The notes under the pieces: model-generated
The model's input: only the letters and a program-made list of their open reading frames with translations
Told to the model about the DNA's origin: nothing
Database searches by the model: none
Translations under genes and position numbers: made by a program
Part shown: positions 1-7,583 of the stretch, one piece after another
Layout of the letters: every line of letters begins with the position of its first letter
Position numbering within the stretch: position 1 is the first letter of the stretch
DNA from: Pseudomonas sp. RC10
GTDB lineage: Bacteria; Pseudomonadota; Gammaproteobacteria; Pseudomonadales; Pseudomonadaceae
Assembly: GCF_038397775.1 (NCBI RefSeq)
Contig: NZ_CP151650.1
Location: 4,836,001 to 4,900,000 of the forward strand
DNA length: 64,000 nucleotides
Direction: 5' to 3'

Positions 1-1
1 C

Positions 2-910
2 ATCCGCTACGCCTGGGACTTGCAGCACCAGTACCTGAAAGAAGCCAACATGAACAGCGGCCTCAAGGGCAAGGTCGCACGGATGATCCTGCACTACATG
101 CGGATGTGGGATCAGCGCACCTCCGCAGGAGTCGATGACTTCATCGCCAACTCGCACTTCATCGGCGCCCGAATCACCAAGTCCTACCGTCGCGAATCCA
201 CGGTGATCTACCCGCCTGTGGACACCAACGGTTTCACCCTGCAAGAGACCAAGCAGGATTACTACTTCACGGCGTCGCGCATGGTGCCCTACAAGCGCAT
301 GCCGATGATCATCGAAGCCTTCGCCGCCATGCCGGACAAGCGTCTGGTGGTGGTCGGAGACGGCCCGGAGATGGAAAAAGCCAAAGCCGTGGCGGCCCAA
401 GCCCCTAACGTCACGCTGCTCGGTTATCAACCCTTCGCGGTGTTGCAGGAACACATGCGCAACGCCAAGGCCTTCGTGTTCGCCGCCGAGGAAGACTTCG
501 GCATCAGCCCGGTGGAGGCGCAGGCCTGCGGCACGCCGGTCATCGCCTTCGGCAAGGGCGGCGTGCTGGAAACCGTCTGCGGGCTGGATCATCCGCAGCC
601 GACCGGGGTGTTTTATCCGGAGCAGAGCGCCGCATCGTTGATGGAGGCGGTCGAGACCTTCGAAGCCTCCGGCGGGCGCATCACGGCACAGGCCTGTCGC
701 ATCAACGCCGAGCGGTTCAGCGAAGCCCGCTTCGAGCAGGAAATGCGTCAGTTCGTCGAGATGCGCTTGAGCGCCTCGCGCCAGGCCCGTCAGCCCGCGC
801 AATACCGGGCCACGCAGCCAGCGCCGAGTCTTGTTACACCCAGTTTGTCTGCCTCAAGCCTGGTCCCTGGCGACCTCGCCGCCCGCGTTGTTCCGATTAA
901 ATCTGTCTGA
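2..910 (+). CDS. GT4-family glycosyltransferase (5'-truncated by window edge)
   Basis: The frame is open from the first bases, so the N-terminal domain lies outside the window. The visible part starts with a RYAWDLQHQYL segment typical of mannosyl/galactosyl GT4 enzymes. It then shows the GT-B C-terminal half: VIYPPVDT linker, Y-F-x-A-S-R nucleotide-sugar region, and the E-x7-E type motif in EEDFGISPVEAQACGTPV. It probably transfers a sugar from a nucleotide donor onto a lipid-linked exopolysaccharide intermediate on the cytoplasmic face of the inner membrane. The stop is 13 bases before the next gene (WcaJ-like), so they are likely one operon. The last ~35 residues are low complexity (Ala/Pro/Ser) and outside the domain. 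The exact sugar cannot be told. Confidence 0.88.
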   Translation: MRYAWDLQHQYLKEANMNSGLKGKVARMILHYMRMWDQRTSAGVDDFIANSHFIGARITKSYRRESTVIYPPVDTNGFTLQETKQDYYFTASRMVPYKRMPMIIEAFAAMPDKRLVVVGDGPEMEKAKAVAAQAPNVTLLGYQPFAVLQEHMRNAKAFVFAAEEDFGISPVEAQACGTPVIAFGKGGVLETVCGLDHPQPTGVFYPEQSAASLMEAVETFEASGGRITAQACRINAERFSEARFEQEMRQFVEMRLSASRQARQPAQYRATQPAPSLVTPSLSASSLVPGDLAARVVPIKSV

Positions 911-923
911 GCGAGCACCGAAC

Positions 924-2336
924 ATGAGCACACCTCTTCGCGGCATCTTGCATGCTCATCAATCGTCCTTGTCTGTCGCCCACCGCCTGCTGGATCTGGC
1001 GGTGATTGCCATCGGCGGCTATTGCGTCAACCTCATCGCAGGCTCGGAGATGGACGCCGAAGCCTGGATGCAAATCCTGCTGGCGGCCGTGGCGTTCCAC
1101 TGGCTCGCTGAGTACCACCAGCTCTACGGCTCGTGGCGCGGCGAACGCATCCTGCGCGAACTGCTGAAAGTGGCCAATTACTGGGGCTTGGCGTTCATCC
1201 TGTTGTTGACCGTGGATTACCTGCTGCTGCACCCGGCGAACCTGGCGAATAACAGCCAGATGGCGTGGTTCGCCACCGTCATGATGGCGCTGTGCGGTTA
1301 TAGGCTGGCGATTCGCAGCGTACTGCACACCTTGCGCGCCCGCGGCTTCAACGCCCGCCGCGTGGCCATCGTCGGCACCGGCCATTGCGGCGAACGCCTG
1401 GCGATGTCCATCGAAAGCGCGCCTTGGATGGGCCTGGACCTGCTGGGTTTTTACGACGAGACCCCGGAGCAAATGGACCTCGCGCGGATCGGCCGGCGCA
1501 TTCCGGTGCTGGGCGATCTGGATCAACTGATCGCCGATGCCCGCGACGGCAAGATCGACAAGGTCTACATCACCCTGACCCTTGGCGCCCAGGCGCGGCT
1601 TCAGGAATTGATCAAGGGCCTGAGCGACACCACCGCGTCGGTCTACGTGATCCCGGACGTGTTCATGTTCGAGCTGCTGCACGCCCGCACCGAAAGCATC
1701 AACGGCCTGCCGAGCATCAGCATTTTCGACTCGCCCATGGACGGCGCGTGGAGCGTGGTCAAGCGCATCGAGGACATCGTGTTGTCGAGCGTGATCCTCG
1801 GCATGATCGCCCTGCCGCTGATGCTGATCGCATTGGCCATCAAGTTCACCTCGCCGGGCCCTGTGCTGTTTCGCCAACGCCGCTACGGGCTGGACGGCCG
1901 ACCGATCATGGTCTGGAAATTCCGCAGCATGAGCGTTCAGGAGAACGGCGACGTGGTCACCCAGGCCACGCGCAACGACAGCCGGATCACGCCGCTGGGC
2001 GCCTTCTTGCGTCGCACGTCGCTGGACGAGCTGCCGCAATTCTTCAACGTGCTGCGCGGCGACATGTCCATTGTCGGCCCGCGCCCCCACGCGGTGGCGC
2101 ACAACGAGCAATACCGCACGCAGGTCTCGGGCTACATGCTGCGGCACAAGGTCAAGCCGGGCATCACCGGCTGGGCGCAAATCAACGGCTGGCGTGGCGA
2201 GACCGACACGCTGGACAAGATGCAGAAACGCGTGGAATTCGACCTGCAGTACATCGAGCACTGGTCGGTCTGGCTGGACATGAAAATCATCCTGCTGACG
2301 CTCTTCAAAGGCTTCGTCAACAAGAACGCATTTTAA
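924..2336 (+). CDS. Undecaprenyl-phosphate glucose phosphotransferase (WcaJ/PslA type)
   Basis: This protein of 470 residues is a polyprenyl glycosylphosphotransferase. It moves glucose-1-phosphate (or a related hexose-1-P) from UDP-sugar to undecaprenyl phosphate and so starts exopolysaccharide assembly at the inner membrane. Several hydrophobic segments lie in the first ~140 residues. A CoA-binding-like Rossmann segment follows (VAIVGTGHCGERLA), then one membrane segment near residue 295, then the catalytic bacterial sugar transferase domain with PGPVLFRQRR, WKFRSM, LDELPQFFNV and GDMSIVGPRP. The ATG at 924 is preferred over an upstream in-frame start at 831, which would overlap the previous gene and precede the conserved part. 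It is co-directional with its neighbours in a probable Wzx/Wzy-type EPS operon. Confidence 0.92.
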   Translation: MSTPLRGILHAHQSSLSVAHRLLDLAVIAIGGYCVNLIAGSEMDAEAWMQILLAAVAFHWLAEYHQLYGSWRGERILRELLKVANYWGLAFILLLTVDYLLLHPANLANNSQMAWFATVMMALCGYRLAIRSVLHTLRARGFNARRVAIVGTGHCGERLAMSIESAPWMGLDLLGFYDETPEQMDLARIGRRIPVLGDLDQLIADARDGKIDKVYITLTLGAQARLQELIKGLSDTTASVYVIPDVFMFELLHARTESINGLPSISIFDSPMDGAWSVVKRIEDIVLSSVILGMIALPLMLIALAIKFTSPGPVLFRQRRYGLDGRPIMVWKFRSMSVQENGDVVTQATRNDSRITPLGAFLRRTSLDELPQFFNVLRGDMSIVGPRPHAVAHNEQYRTQVSGYMLRHKVKPGITGWAQINGWRGETDTLDKMQKRVEFDLQYIEHWSVWLDMKIILLTLFKGFVNKNAF

Positions 2337-2498
2337 AAAAAATCTGCCAATAAAAACGACGTGGCCGTCGCTGACGAGCGCGGCAGGAGGTGCATGGGTG
2401 TATGAAATAACGTGATCCGCTGTTCGGTGTGAGTAAGGGATGCAATGAAATCACTGCGGTGCCAGTACGCACCTATTAGGATTAGAAGGAACATTCAT

Positions 2499-3581
2499 AT
2501 GAAAGTAACGTTAGCGGTAGTGCTGCTTTCCAGTCTGGTTTTGCAAGGCTGCGCATTCGCCCCCGGTCAATACATGTCACTGAGCGATGTCACTGAAAAG
2601 GACCCTGACGGTCCGGCGGTCACGCTCGTCCAGATCACTCCGACGACCCTGGCCCAGCAGCAGAAAACGGCTGCTTCCCAGGCCAAGCCATTGCCACCTG
2701 AGTTGATGACCTACAAAACCCCTGAATACGTGGTCGGGCCGGGCGATGCCCTGCTGGTCACCGTGTTCGAACACCCTGAACTGACCGCCCCCGGCTCTCA
2801 GGAACAACTGGACGCCAACAGCCGCGAAGTGTTGAACGACGGCACGGTGTTCTTCCCGTATGTCGGTCGTATTCAAGCGGCGGGCAAGACCGTTTCGCAG
2901 ATTCGCGAACAACTGCGCATGGGCTTGTTGCCGCAATACACCGAGGTCAAGGTGGACGTGAAAGTGCTGCGTTACAACAGCCAGCGCATCCTCCTGTCCG
3001 GTGCGTTCAAAGCGCCAGGACCACAACCGATCACCAACATCCCGTTGAGCCTGGTGCAAGCGATCAGCACCGCTGGCCTGGACCTGACCGACGCTAACCT
3101 CGCTGGCCTGACCTTGCGTCGTGACGGCAAGGACTACGTGATCGACGTCGATTCGCTGAACCGCAAGGATTCGCAGCTGAGCAAGATCTACCTCAAGGAC
3201 GGCGACTACCTGCACCTGAACAGCAACTCGAAAAACAAGATCTACGTGTTGGGCGAGGTTCAGCGTCCACAGGTGATTTCGTTCAGCACCACCAGCGTGA
3301 CCCTGCTTGAAGCCCTCGGCACGTCCGGCGGCCTGAGCCCGGACGCGGCGGACGGTGAGGCCGTTTACGTGATTCGGGCGCAGGACGCGACCCACTCGGC
3401 GACGGTGTATCACTTGAACGCGAAGAAACCGACCAGTTACGCGCTGGCCAAGGGTTTCGAGCTGGCGGCGCAAGACGTCGTGTTTGTCGGCCCGGCCAAC
3501 ATCACCCGGTGGAGCCGTTACGTGAGCCAGCTGTTGGGTTCGAACAACATCATCCAGACGGGTGCGATGTTCCGGAACTGA
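2499..3581 (+). CDS. Wza-type polysaccharide export outer-membrane lipoprotein
   Basis: This 360-residue protein has a lipoprotein signal with lipobox LQGC (Cys at residue 20), a Poly_export domain beginning at YVVGPGDALLV, then two SLBB-like segments (RILLSGAFKAPG and KIYVLGEVQRPQV). This matches Wza/GfcE proteins, which form the outer-membrane channel for capsule or exopolysaccharide. The ATG at 2499 follows AGAAGGA with good spacing and begins the signal peptide; the in-frame start at 2445 would bury it. The 160-base gap from the WcaJ-like gene may contain its own promoter. No Wzc kinase or Wzb phosphatase follows: a terminator and an insertion sequence come next. Confidence 0.92.
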   Translation: MKVTLAVVLLSSLVLQGCAFAPGQYMSLSDVTEKDPDGPAVTLVQITPTTLAQQQKTAASQAKPLPPELMTYKTPEYVVGPGDALLVTVFEHPELTAPGSQEQLDANSREVLNDGTVFFPYVGRIQAAGKTVSQIREQLRMGLLPQYTEVKVDVKVLRYNSQRILLSGAFKAPGPQPITNIPLSLVQAISTAGLDLTDANLAGLTLRRDGKDYVIDVDSLNRKDSQLSKIYLKDGDYLHLNSNSKNKIYVLGEVQRPQVISFSTTSVTLLEALGTSGGLSPDAADGEAVYVIRAQDATHSATVYHLNAKKPTSYALAKGFELAAQDVVFVGPANITRWSRYVSQLLGSNNIIQTGAMFRN

Positions 3582-3591
3582 CGGCAGCGGC

Positions 3592-3656
3592 AAGCGGCAA
3601 GCGGCAAGTTAGAAGCAAAAGCAAAGGCAAAAGCAAAAGCAAAAGCAAAAGCAAAA
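3592..3656. repeat. Short tandem repeats: GCGGCAA then GCAAAA units
   Basis: After the stop of the Wza-like gene there are three GCGGCAA-like 7-mers, followed by about seven GCAAAA-like hexamers. The array runs directly into the terminator hairpin. It is a simple-sequence repeat that could vary in copy number. Confidence 0.8.
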
Positions 3657-3661
3657 AAACA

Positions 3662-3697
3662 AAATCCTCGCGGTCGTTGGCTGCGGGGATTTTTTTT
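3662..3697 (+). terminator. Rho-independent terminator of the EPS operon
   Basis: The hairpin arms AATCCTCGCGG and CTGCGGGGATT (one G-T pair and one mismatch) enclose TCGTTGG and are followed by a run of eight T. It lies about 80 bases after the Wza-like stop codon. Confidence 0.8.
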
Positions 3698-3786
3698 GCT
3701 CTGGATTTGGCGCTCACAAAACGCCCGAACGCCCGTGGACTTGTGGGAGACGCCGGAACTGAACTGCCCCCCAAAAGTTGGACAGT

Positions 3787-4593
3787 TTACGCCGCAGCCT
3801 GAGTCCTGTATTCAACAGGACTCAGGCCATTGAGTCTCAGCTTGATGCGGTCATGGTTGTAGTAATGAATGTACTCATCCAGGCCGACCTTCAATTCTTC
3901 CACACTCTCGAAACGCTTCAGGTAGAAAAACTCTGACTTCAGCGTGCCGAAAAAACTCTCCATCGCCGCATTATCCAGGCAATTGCCTTTGCGGGACATG
4001 CTCTGTTTCACACCTTTTTCGCTGAGTGCGTGGCGATAGCGTGGCTGTTGGTAGTGCCATCCCTGGTCCGAATGAACGACCAGTTTGGGCGCGTCTCCCA
4101 AGCAAGCCAACGCCTTGTCGAGCATGTTCCCCACCAACTCGTAGTAAGGCCGACTGGCTGTTTCGTACGCGATGATTTCGCCGTTGTACAAATCCATCAC
4201 AGGAGACAAGTAGAGCTTCTGCTGACCCACTTTGAACTCGGTGACGTCGGTTACCCACTTCTGTTTTGGCCGGGGTGCATGAAAATTACGCTCCAGCAGG
4301 TTCGCGGCGATTTTGCCAACAGTCCCCCGGTAGGAACGGTATTTCTTGGGCCGTACGACCGATTGCAAACCCTGTTCGGCCATCAGCCGTTCGATGACCT
4401 TCTTGTTGACCAGCGTTCCTTCCTTTCTGAGCGCAAGCGCAATACGCCGATAGCCATACAGCCCTCTCTGCTTGTGATATTCCTGCTGCACCCGTTCCTT
4501 GAGCGCCGCATGCCGGTCCGGTTTCTGCTCAGCCTTGACCTGGTAATAGAAGGTGCTGCGTGCCAGCCCGACCAGCTCAAGGAGGTCGGGCAA
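3787..4593 (-). CDS. IS3-family transposase OrfB (DDE integrase)
   Basis: This is the catalytic subunit of the insertion sequence. It has an HTH_21-like N-terminal part (YGYRRIALALRKEG) and an rve integrase core with all three acidic residues: D in WVTDVTEF, D in VVHSDQGWHY, E in NAAMESFFGTLK. As drawn it starts at a TTG. The reading frame continues upstream, and in IS3 elements OrfB is made by -1 frameshifting from OrfA. The A-rich run GGGGGAAAAAG just before the OrfA stop (about 4628-4638) is a plausible slip site and lies in the correct -1 register. The length is normal and no disruption is seen. Confidence 0.92.
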   Translation of the reverse strand: MPDLLELVGLARSTFYYQVKAEQKPDRHAALKERVQQEYHKQRGLYGYRRIALALRKEGTLVNKKVIERLMAEQGLQSVVRPKKYRSYRGTVGKIAANLLERNFHAPRPKQKWVTDVTEFKVGQQKLYLSPVMDLYNGEIIAYETASRPYYELVGNMLDKALACLGDAPKLVVHSDQGWHYQQPRYRHALSEKGVKQSMSRKGNCLDNAAMESFFGTLKSEFFYLKRFESVEELKVGLDEYIHYYNHDRIKLRLNGLSPVEYRTQAAA

Positions 4594-4622
4594 TGGGAAT
4601 CGGTGCTTGAGTTTGCGGACGA

Positions 4623-5135
4623 TCAGGACTTTTTCCCCCGTGTTCGCTCCTTTTCCTCGCGCAGGGCCTTGAGCTCCTTTAGGACAGCGTTCTCCATGCG
4701 CATGTACTCAAGTTCAGCCATCAACTGCTCTCGTGGCTTTTGTGCATCGTTGGTGTCGGTGGGTTTGGCGGGTTTGATTTTCATGGGCGTGTCGGCTGGC
4801 TGGATGGCAGTAGGGGTGACAGGACTGTCACTGTAATACTGGCGTTGCCAGATGCCTATCAGGGAGGACCGCCCAAGGTCAAAATGCGCAGCGGTCTGGC
4901 GTAGCGAAAGTCGATGCTCATGCATGTAGGTCAAGACTTGGCGCTTGAAATCCTCGCTGTACCGCCGCGCATACGACATTGGCTTGATGCTGTTGCCAGT
5001 CCGATAACTGGCGACCCAGCGTCGAAGGAGACTGAAGTCGATGCCAAAATGTCTGGCCACTGTTCGGAAGCCGTCGGTGCCGTTTAGGTAGGCGGTGACC
5101 GCCGTGAGCTTGAACTGCTCGGTGTACTTGACCAT
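4623..5135 (-). CDS. IS3-family transposase OrfA (DNA-binding, two HTH domains)
   Basis: This 170-residue protein has two successive helix-turn-helix units (residues ~8-45, FRTVARHFGIDFSLLRRWV; ~60-100, SLRQTAAHFDLGRSSLIGIW), then a Lys/Glu-rich C-terminal leucine-zipper-like helix. This is the usual architecture of IS150-type OrfA, which recognises the terminal repeats. The ATG at 5135 follows a GGGGGA Shine-Dalgarno. The longer start at 5165 is a TTG inside the inverted repeat and is unlikely. It ends at TGA just after the A-rich slip site shared with OrfB. Confidence 0.9.
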   Translation of the reverse strand: MVKYTEQFKLTAVTAYLNGTDGFRTVARHFGIDFSLLRRWVASYRTGNSIKPMSYARRYSEDFKRQVLTYMHEHRLSLRQTAAHFDLGRSSLIGIWQRQYYSDSPVTPTAIQPADTPMKIKPAKPTDTNDAQKPREQLMAELEYMRMENAVLKELKALREEKERTRGKKS

Positions 5136-5186
5136 AGATCCCCCAGGGGTTGGATGGGTGTCCAACTTCTTGGGGGCAGTTCAAAC

Positions 5187-5295
5187 TGTGGGAGACGCCG
5201 GAGGTTACGACGGCAGCGAAGGCGGTGTGTCAGATGTCGATGAGTTGCCTGACACACCGCTTTCGCTGCCGTCGTAACCTCCGGCGTCTCCCACA
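5187..5295. repeat. 109-bp near-perfect palindrome (REP-pair type)
   Basis: Arms of 47 bases (5187-5233 and 5249-5295) are complementary with a single mismatch and enclose a 15-base loop. The outer sequence TGTGGGAGACGCCGGA is also present immediately left of the insertion sequence at 3742-3757. The layout resembles REPIN doublets, but the arms are much longer than the other REPs in this window. Confidence 0.9.
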
Positions 5296-5345
5296 AGGAT
5301 TGCATTCATCTGGCTGGCGGCGATGATGCCGAAACAAACGTCAAA

Positions 5346-5361
5346 TGTTGCTATAGCAACA
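5346..5361. promoter_or_regulatory. Perfect 16-bp palindrome upstream of the FMN reductase gene
   Basis: TGTTGCTATAGCAACA is a perfect inverted repeat in the non-coding stretch 5296-5586, about 225 bases before the SsuE-like start. It is a candidate regulator-binding site. The regulator is unknown and no clear promoter was identified beside it. Apart from this and the large palindrome, nothing is seen in the 400-base gap. Confidence 0.4.
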
Positions 5362-5586
5362 CTCAATCAACACTTGCCGCTTCCCGCATCAGTTCATGCC
5401 ATGAAGCGTTCCTGACCCAACTGTCGCGCCCCACCGGAATCATTGGGCAACACGTTCGTCGGCTACGCTGGCACGCATGCTGCTTTAAAACTGTCACAGG
5501 GTCTATCCGCCCACTCACTTTCGCGTTGCACGCGGCCTGTACGGTGCACGTTGCACCTCGGGTGACTGACCCCAAGGAATCTGAAC

Positions 5587-6168
5587 ATGTTGGTCGTTTC
5601 AATTTCAGGCAGCCCATCGACCCGGTCACGCTCGGGCGTGGTGCTGAAACACGCGGCACAGTGGCTGACCGATCACGGCGTCGGTGTGAAGCCTGTCCGC
5701 GTCCAGGACTTCAATGCCGAAGACCTGCTTTACGCACGCTTCGACAGCCCCGAAGTCATCGCCTTCATCGACGCTGTGGCCAAGGCCGATGGCCTGCTGA
5801 TCGGCACGCCGGTGTACAAGGCCTCGTTTTCCGGCGCGTTGAAAACCCTGCTGGACTTGCTGCCGGAGCGCTCGCTGCACGGCAAAGTCGTCCTGCCCAT
5901 CGCCACCGGTGGCAGCATCGCGCACATGCTGGCCGTGGATTACGCGCTGAAGCCCGTGCTCTCTGCGCTCAAATGCCAGGAAGTGCTGCACGGCGTGTTC
6001 GCCATCGACACCCAGATCAGCTACGGCGACAACGATCTCGGTGGGGACCTCGACGAACTGCTGACCCAGCGACTGCACGACGGGCTGGATCATTTCCTGC
6101 TGGGCCTGCAACACCGTACGAACGCGCGGCATAAAGAGGCGGGTGGGCATTTGAAGCTGGCGTTGTAA
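5587..6168 (+). CDS. ssuE: NADPH-dependent FMN reductase, SsuE-like
   Basis: This 193-residue flavodoxin-fold reductase begins with the flavin/phosphate loop [11 protein letters not shown] and contains [18 protein letters not shown], both typical of SsuE/MsuE. SsuE supplies reduced FMN to the alkanesulfonate monooxygenase SsuD in the cytoplasm. No ssuADCB genes follow. A REP pair and a convergent LysE gene come next, so this is an isolated copy whose partner oxygenase is not in view. The ATG at 5587 follows AAGGAATCTGAAC. The 3' tail after the domain ([11 protein letters not shown]) is short and variable. MsuE or another FMN reductase of the same family is possible. Confidence 0.82.
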   Translation: MLVVSISGSPSTRSRSGVVLKHAAQWLTDHGVGVKPVRVQDFNAEDLLYARFDSPEVIAFIDAVAKADGLLIGTPVYKASFSGALKTLLDLLPERSLHGKVVLPIATGGSIAHMLAVDYALKPVLSALKCQEVLHGVFAIDTQISYGDNDLGGDLDELLTQRLHDGLDHFLLGLQHRTNARHKEAGGHLKLAL

Positions 6169-6186
6169 GCAGCTAAACGCATTTCC

Positions 6187-6278
6187 CTGTGGGAGCGAAT
6201 TCATTCGCGATACGCCGGCACGCCCGATAAATCTCTATCGGATGTACCACCCTTTCGCGAATGAATTCGCTCCCACAG
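6187..6278. repeat. REP pair (family GGAGCGAATTCATTCGCGA)
   Basis: Two inverted copies of the core GGAGCGAATTCATTCGCGA face each other across about 45 bases. The pair lies between the convergent ssuE-like and LysE-like genes. Confidence 0.9.
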
Positions 6279-6324
6279 TTCATTCACCGTTTCATGTTCC
6301 GGACGGGGCGTCCGACAGACCGAA

Positions 6325-6927
6325 TCAGTGCTCCAACAGCGGGTACAGCGACAACACCAACAACGCCGCCATTACCCCATTGAACACCCGCAACCACAGC
6401 GGATCTCGCAGCACGTTGCGCAACAGGCTGCCAAACCCCGCCCACATCCCCACCGCTGGCAGGTTGACGATGCCAAACACCAGCGCGATCACCGCAACGT
6501 TCGTGAAATAGCCATTCATGGGCGTGTACGTGCTGATCGCGCCGACCGCCATCACCCACGCCTTGGGATTGACCCACTGGAACGCTGCCGCGCCGAGGAA
6601 GCTCATCGGTTTGCCTTTGCCTGCATCGCTTTCGTTGGCGGGGCCTGAGGTCGCGATCTTGTACGCCAGGTACAACAGATATGCCGCGCCCGCGTAACGC
6701 AGCACGGTGTAGAGCACGGGATAAGCCTTGAACACTGCCCCCAGACCGAAGCCGACCGCCAGCACCATCAACGCGAAACCGCAGCTGATGCCGAGCATGT
6801 GGGGAATGGTGCGGTTGAAACCGAAGTTCACGCCCGAGGACAGCAGCATAGTGTTGTTGGGACCCGGTGTGATGGATGAAACGAGGGCGAACAGGATAAA
6901 GGCGAGCAGCAGGTCGGGAGTCAGCAT
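6325..6927 (-). CDS. LysE/RhtB-family amino-acid exporter
   Basis: The protein has 200 residues with about six hydrophobic segments. The family signature near the N-terminus, SSITPGPNNTMLL (residues ~17-29), is clear, and a second conserved patch QWVNPKAWVMAVG lies after the cytoplasmic loop. Members export lysine, threonine, homoserine lactone or related compounds across the inner membrane; the substrate here cannot be inferred. It is a single gene, with no LysR partner directly beside it. The next gene on the strand is a small lipoprotein about 140 bases upstream. Confidence 0.9.
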   Translation of the reverse strand: MLTPDLLLAFILFALVSSITPGPNNTMLLSSGVNFGFNRTIPHMLGISCGFALMVLAVGFGLGAVFKAYPVLYTVLRYAGAAYLLYLAYKIATSGPANESDAGKGKPMSFLGAAAFQWVNPKAWVMAVGAISTYTPMNGYFTNVAVIALVFGIVNLPAVGMWAGFGSLLRNVLRDPLWLRVFNGVMAALLVLSLYPLLEH

Positions 6928-7067
6928 GAGACGGGTCCAGTGTGTTGTTTTCTGCCTGCCACGCTAGCGAAAGCGAGGCGGGAAACACATGGACAGTAAG
7001 GCTGACTTTCGTCCGTACAGTTACTTTGCAGCACTTGGATCACGGCAACTGTATTGGCGTACAGCGT

Positions 7068-7343
7068 TCAGCCCTGACGAGCCTTGGAAGCCGTGCTGAC
7101 CTCGGCGTTGAACTCGCCGCGGTTGTCGAATTCGTGGGCTTGCTGCAATTGAGGCTGGGCCATCAACTGAGCTTTGCGGGCCTGGTAATCGTCGTAGGAG
7201 AGGCCGCGACGGTTGAGGTCTTCAAGGGCCAACTGGTGGGTTTCTTCAGCGGTGTATGGGCGCAATTCGGGATGATTGCCAGCGGCACAGCCAGAAACGA
7301 CAGCGACTGAAAGCAACAGGGCAAGGGCAAGAAGACGGTTCAT
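7068..7343 (-). CDS. Small conserved lipoprotein, function unknown
   Basis: The 91-residue protein starts MNRLLALALLLSVAVVSGC, a lipoprotein signal with Cys at residue 19. A short charged mature part follows, with a SHOCT-like helix (LALEDLNRRGLSYDDYQARK). The ATG at 7343 is chosen over one four codons upstream because GGAGGC precedes it at normal distance and the lipobox position fits. It probably sits in the periplasm, anchored to a membrane. Small lipoproteins of this kind are common in Pseudomonas and the role is not known. Confidence 0.75.
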   Translation of the reverse strand: MNRLLALALLLSVAVVSGCAAGNHPELRPYTAEETHQLALEDLNRRGLSYDDYQARKAQLMAQPQLQQAHEFDNRGEFNAEVSTASKARQG

Positions 7344-7476
7344 GGGAGCCTCCATTCGGCTCGTTTCTGGAATGAAGCCAAGGCTACGCGCCGGGGCATT
7401 CCAGCTGAAATCAGTCGTCTTGATAGTCGCTATTGGCGGTTTGAACGGTTGCTGCGCGGAACGTTTGCACCGCCAT

Positions 7477-7565
7477 TGTAGGAGCGCGCTTGCCCGCGAT
7501 GGGGGCAGGCCAGACGCTGGCGCAGTGCCTGACTGACTGCCATCGCGGGCAAGCGCGCTCCTACA
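7477..7565. repeat. REP pair (family GGAGCGCGCTTGCCCGCGA)
   Basis: Inverted copies of GGAGCGCGCTTGCCCGCGA with a ~45-base centre lie 3' of the GntP permease gene. The sequence differs from the other REP families in the window. Confidence 0.9.
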
Positions 7566-7583
7566 AAAGCTTTCAGCGTCCGG

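Larger units (their letters stand above)
3760..5183 (-). mobile_element. Complete IS3-family insertion sequence (IS150-like group)
   Basis: The 1424-bp element has two overlapping-frame genes on the minus strand and 25-bp terminal inverted repeats at 3760-3784 and 5159-5183 (23 of 25 identical, outer bases TGAACTGCCCCC). A 3-bp direct repeat AAC flanks it (3757-3759 and 5184-5186), as expected for IS3-family target duplication. Both ORFs and both ends look intact, so it may be active. Outside the target duplication, 16 bases TGTGGGAGACGCCGGA also occur on both sides (3742-3757 and 5187-5202). The element therefore entered a REP-like sequence with two adjacent copies. Confidence 0.92.

Noticed and set aside
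831..923. Upstream in-frame extension of the WcaJ-like gene
   Set aside because: It overlaps the end of the GT4 gene and lies before the conserved N-terminus. The ATG at 924 is the better start.
897..2261. Minus-strand ORF of 454 codons opposite the WcaJ-like gene
   Set aside because: It is a GC-rich antisense shadow with His/Arg/Gln-rich translation, fully covered by a gene with clear domains.
5363..5659. Minus-strand ORF of 98 codons upstream of ssuE
   Set aside because: No ribosome site or recognisable motif, and it overlaps the ssuE start. Composition does not support coding.
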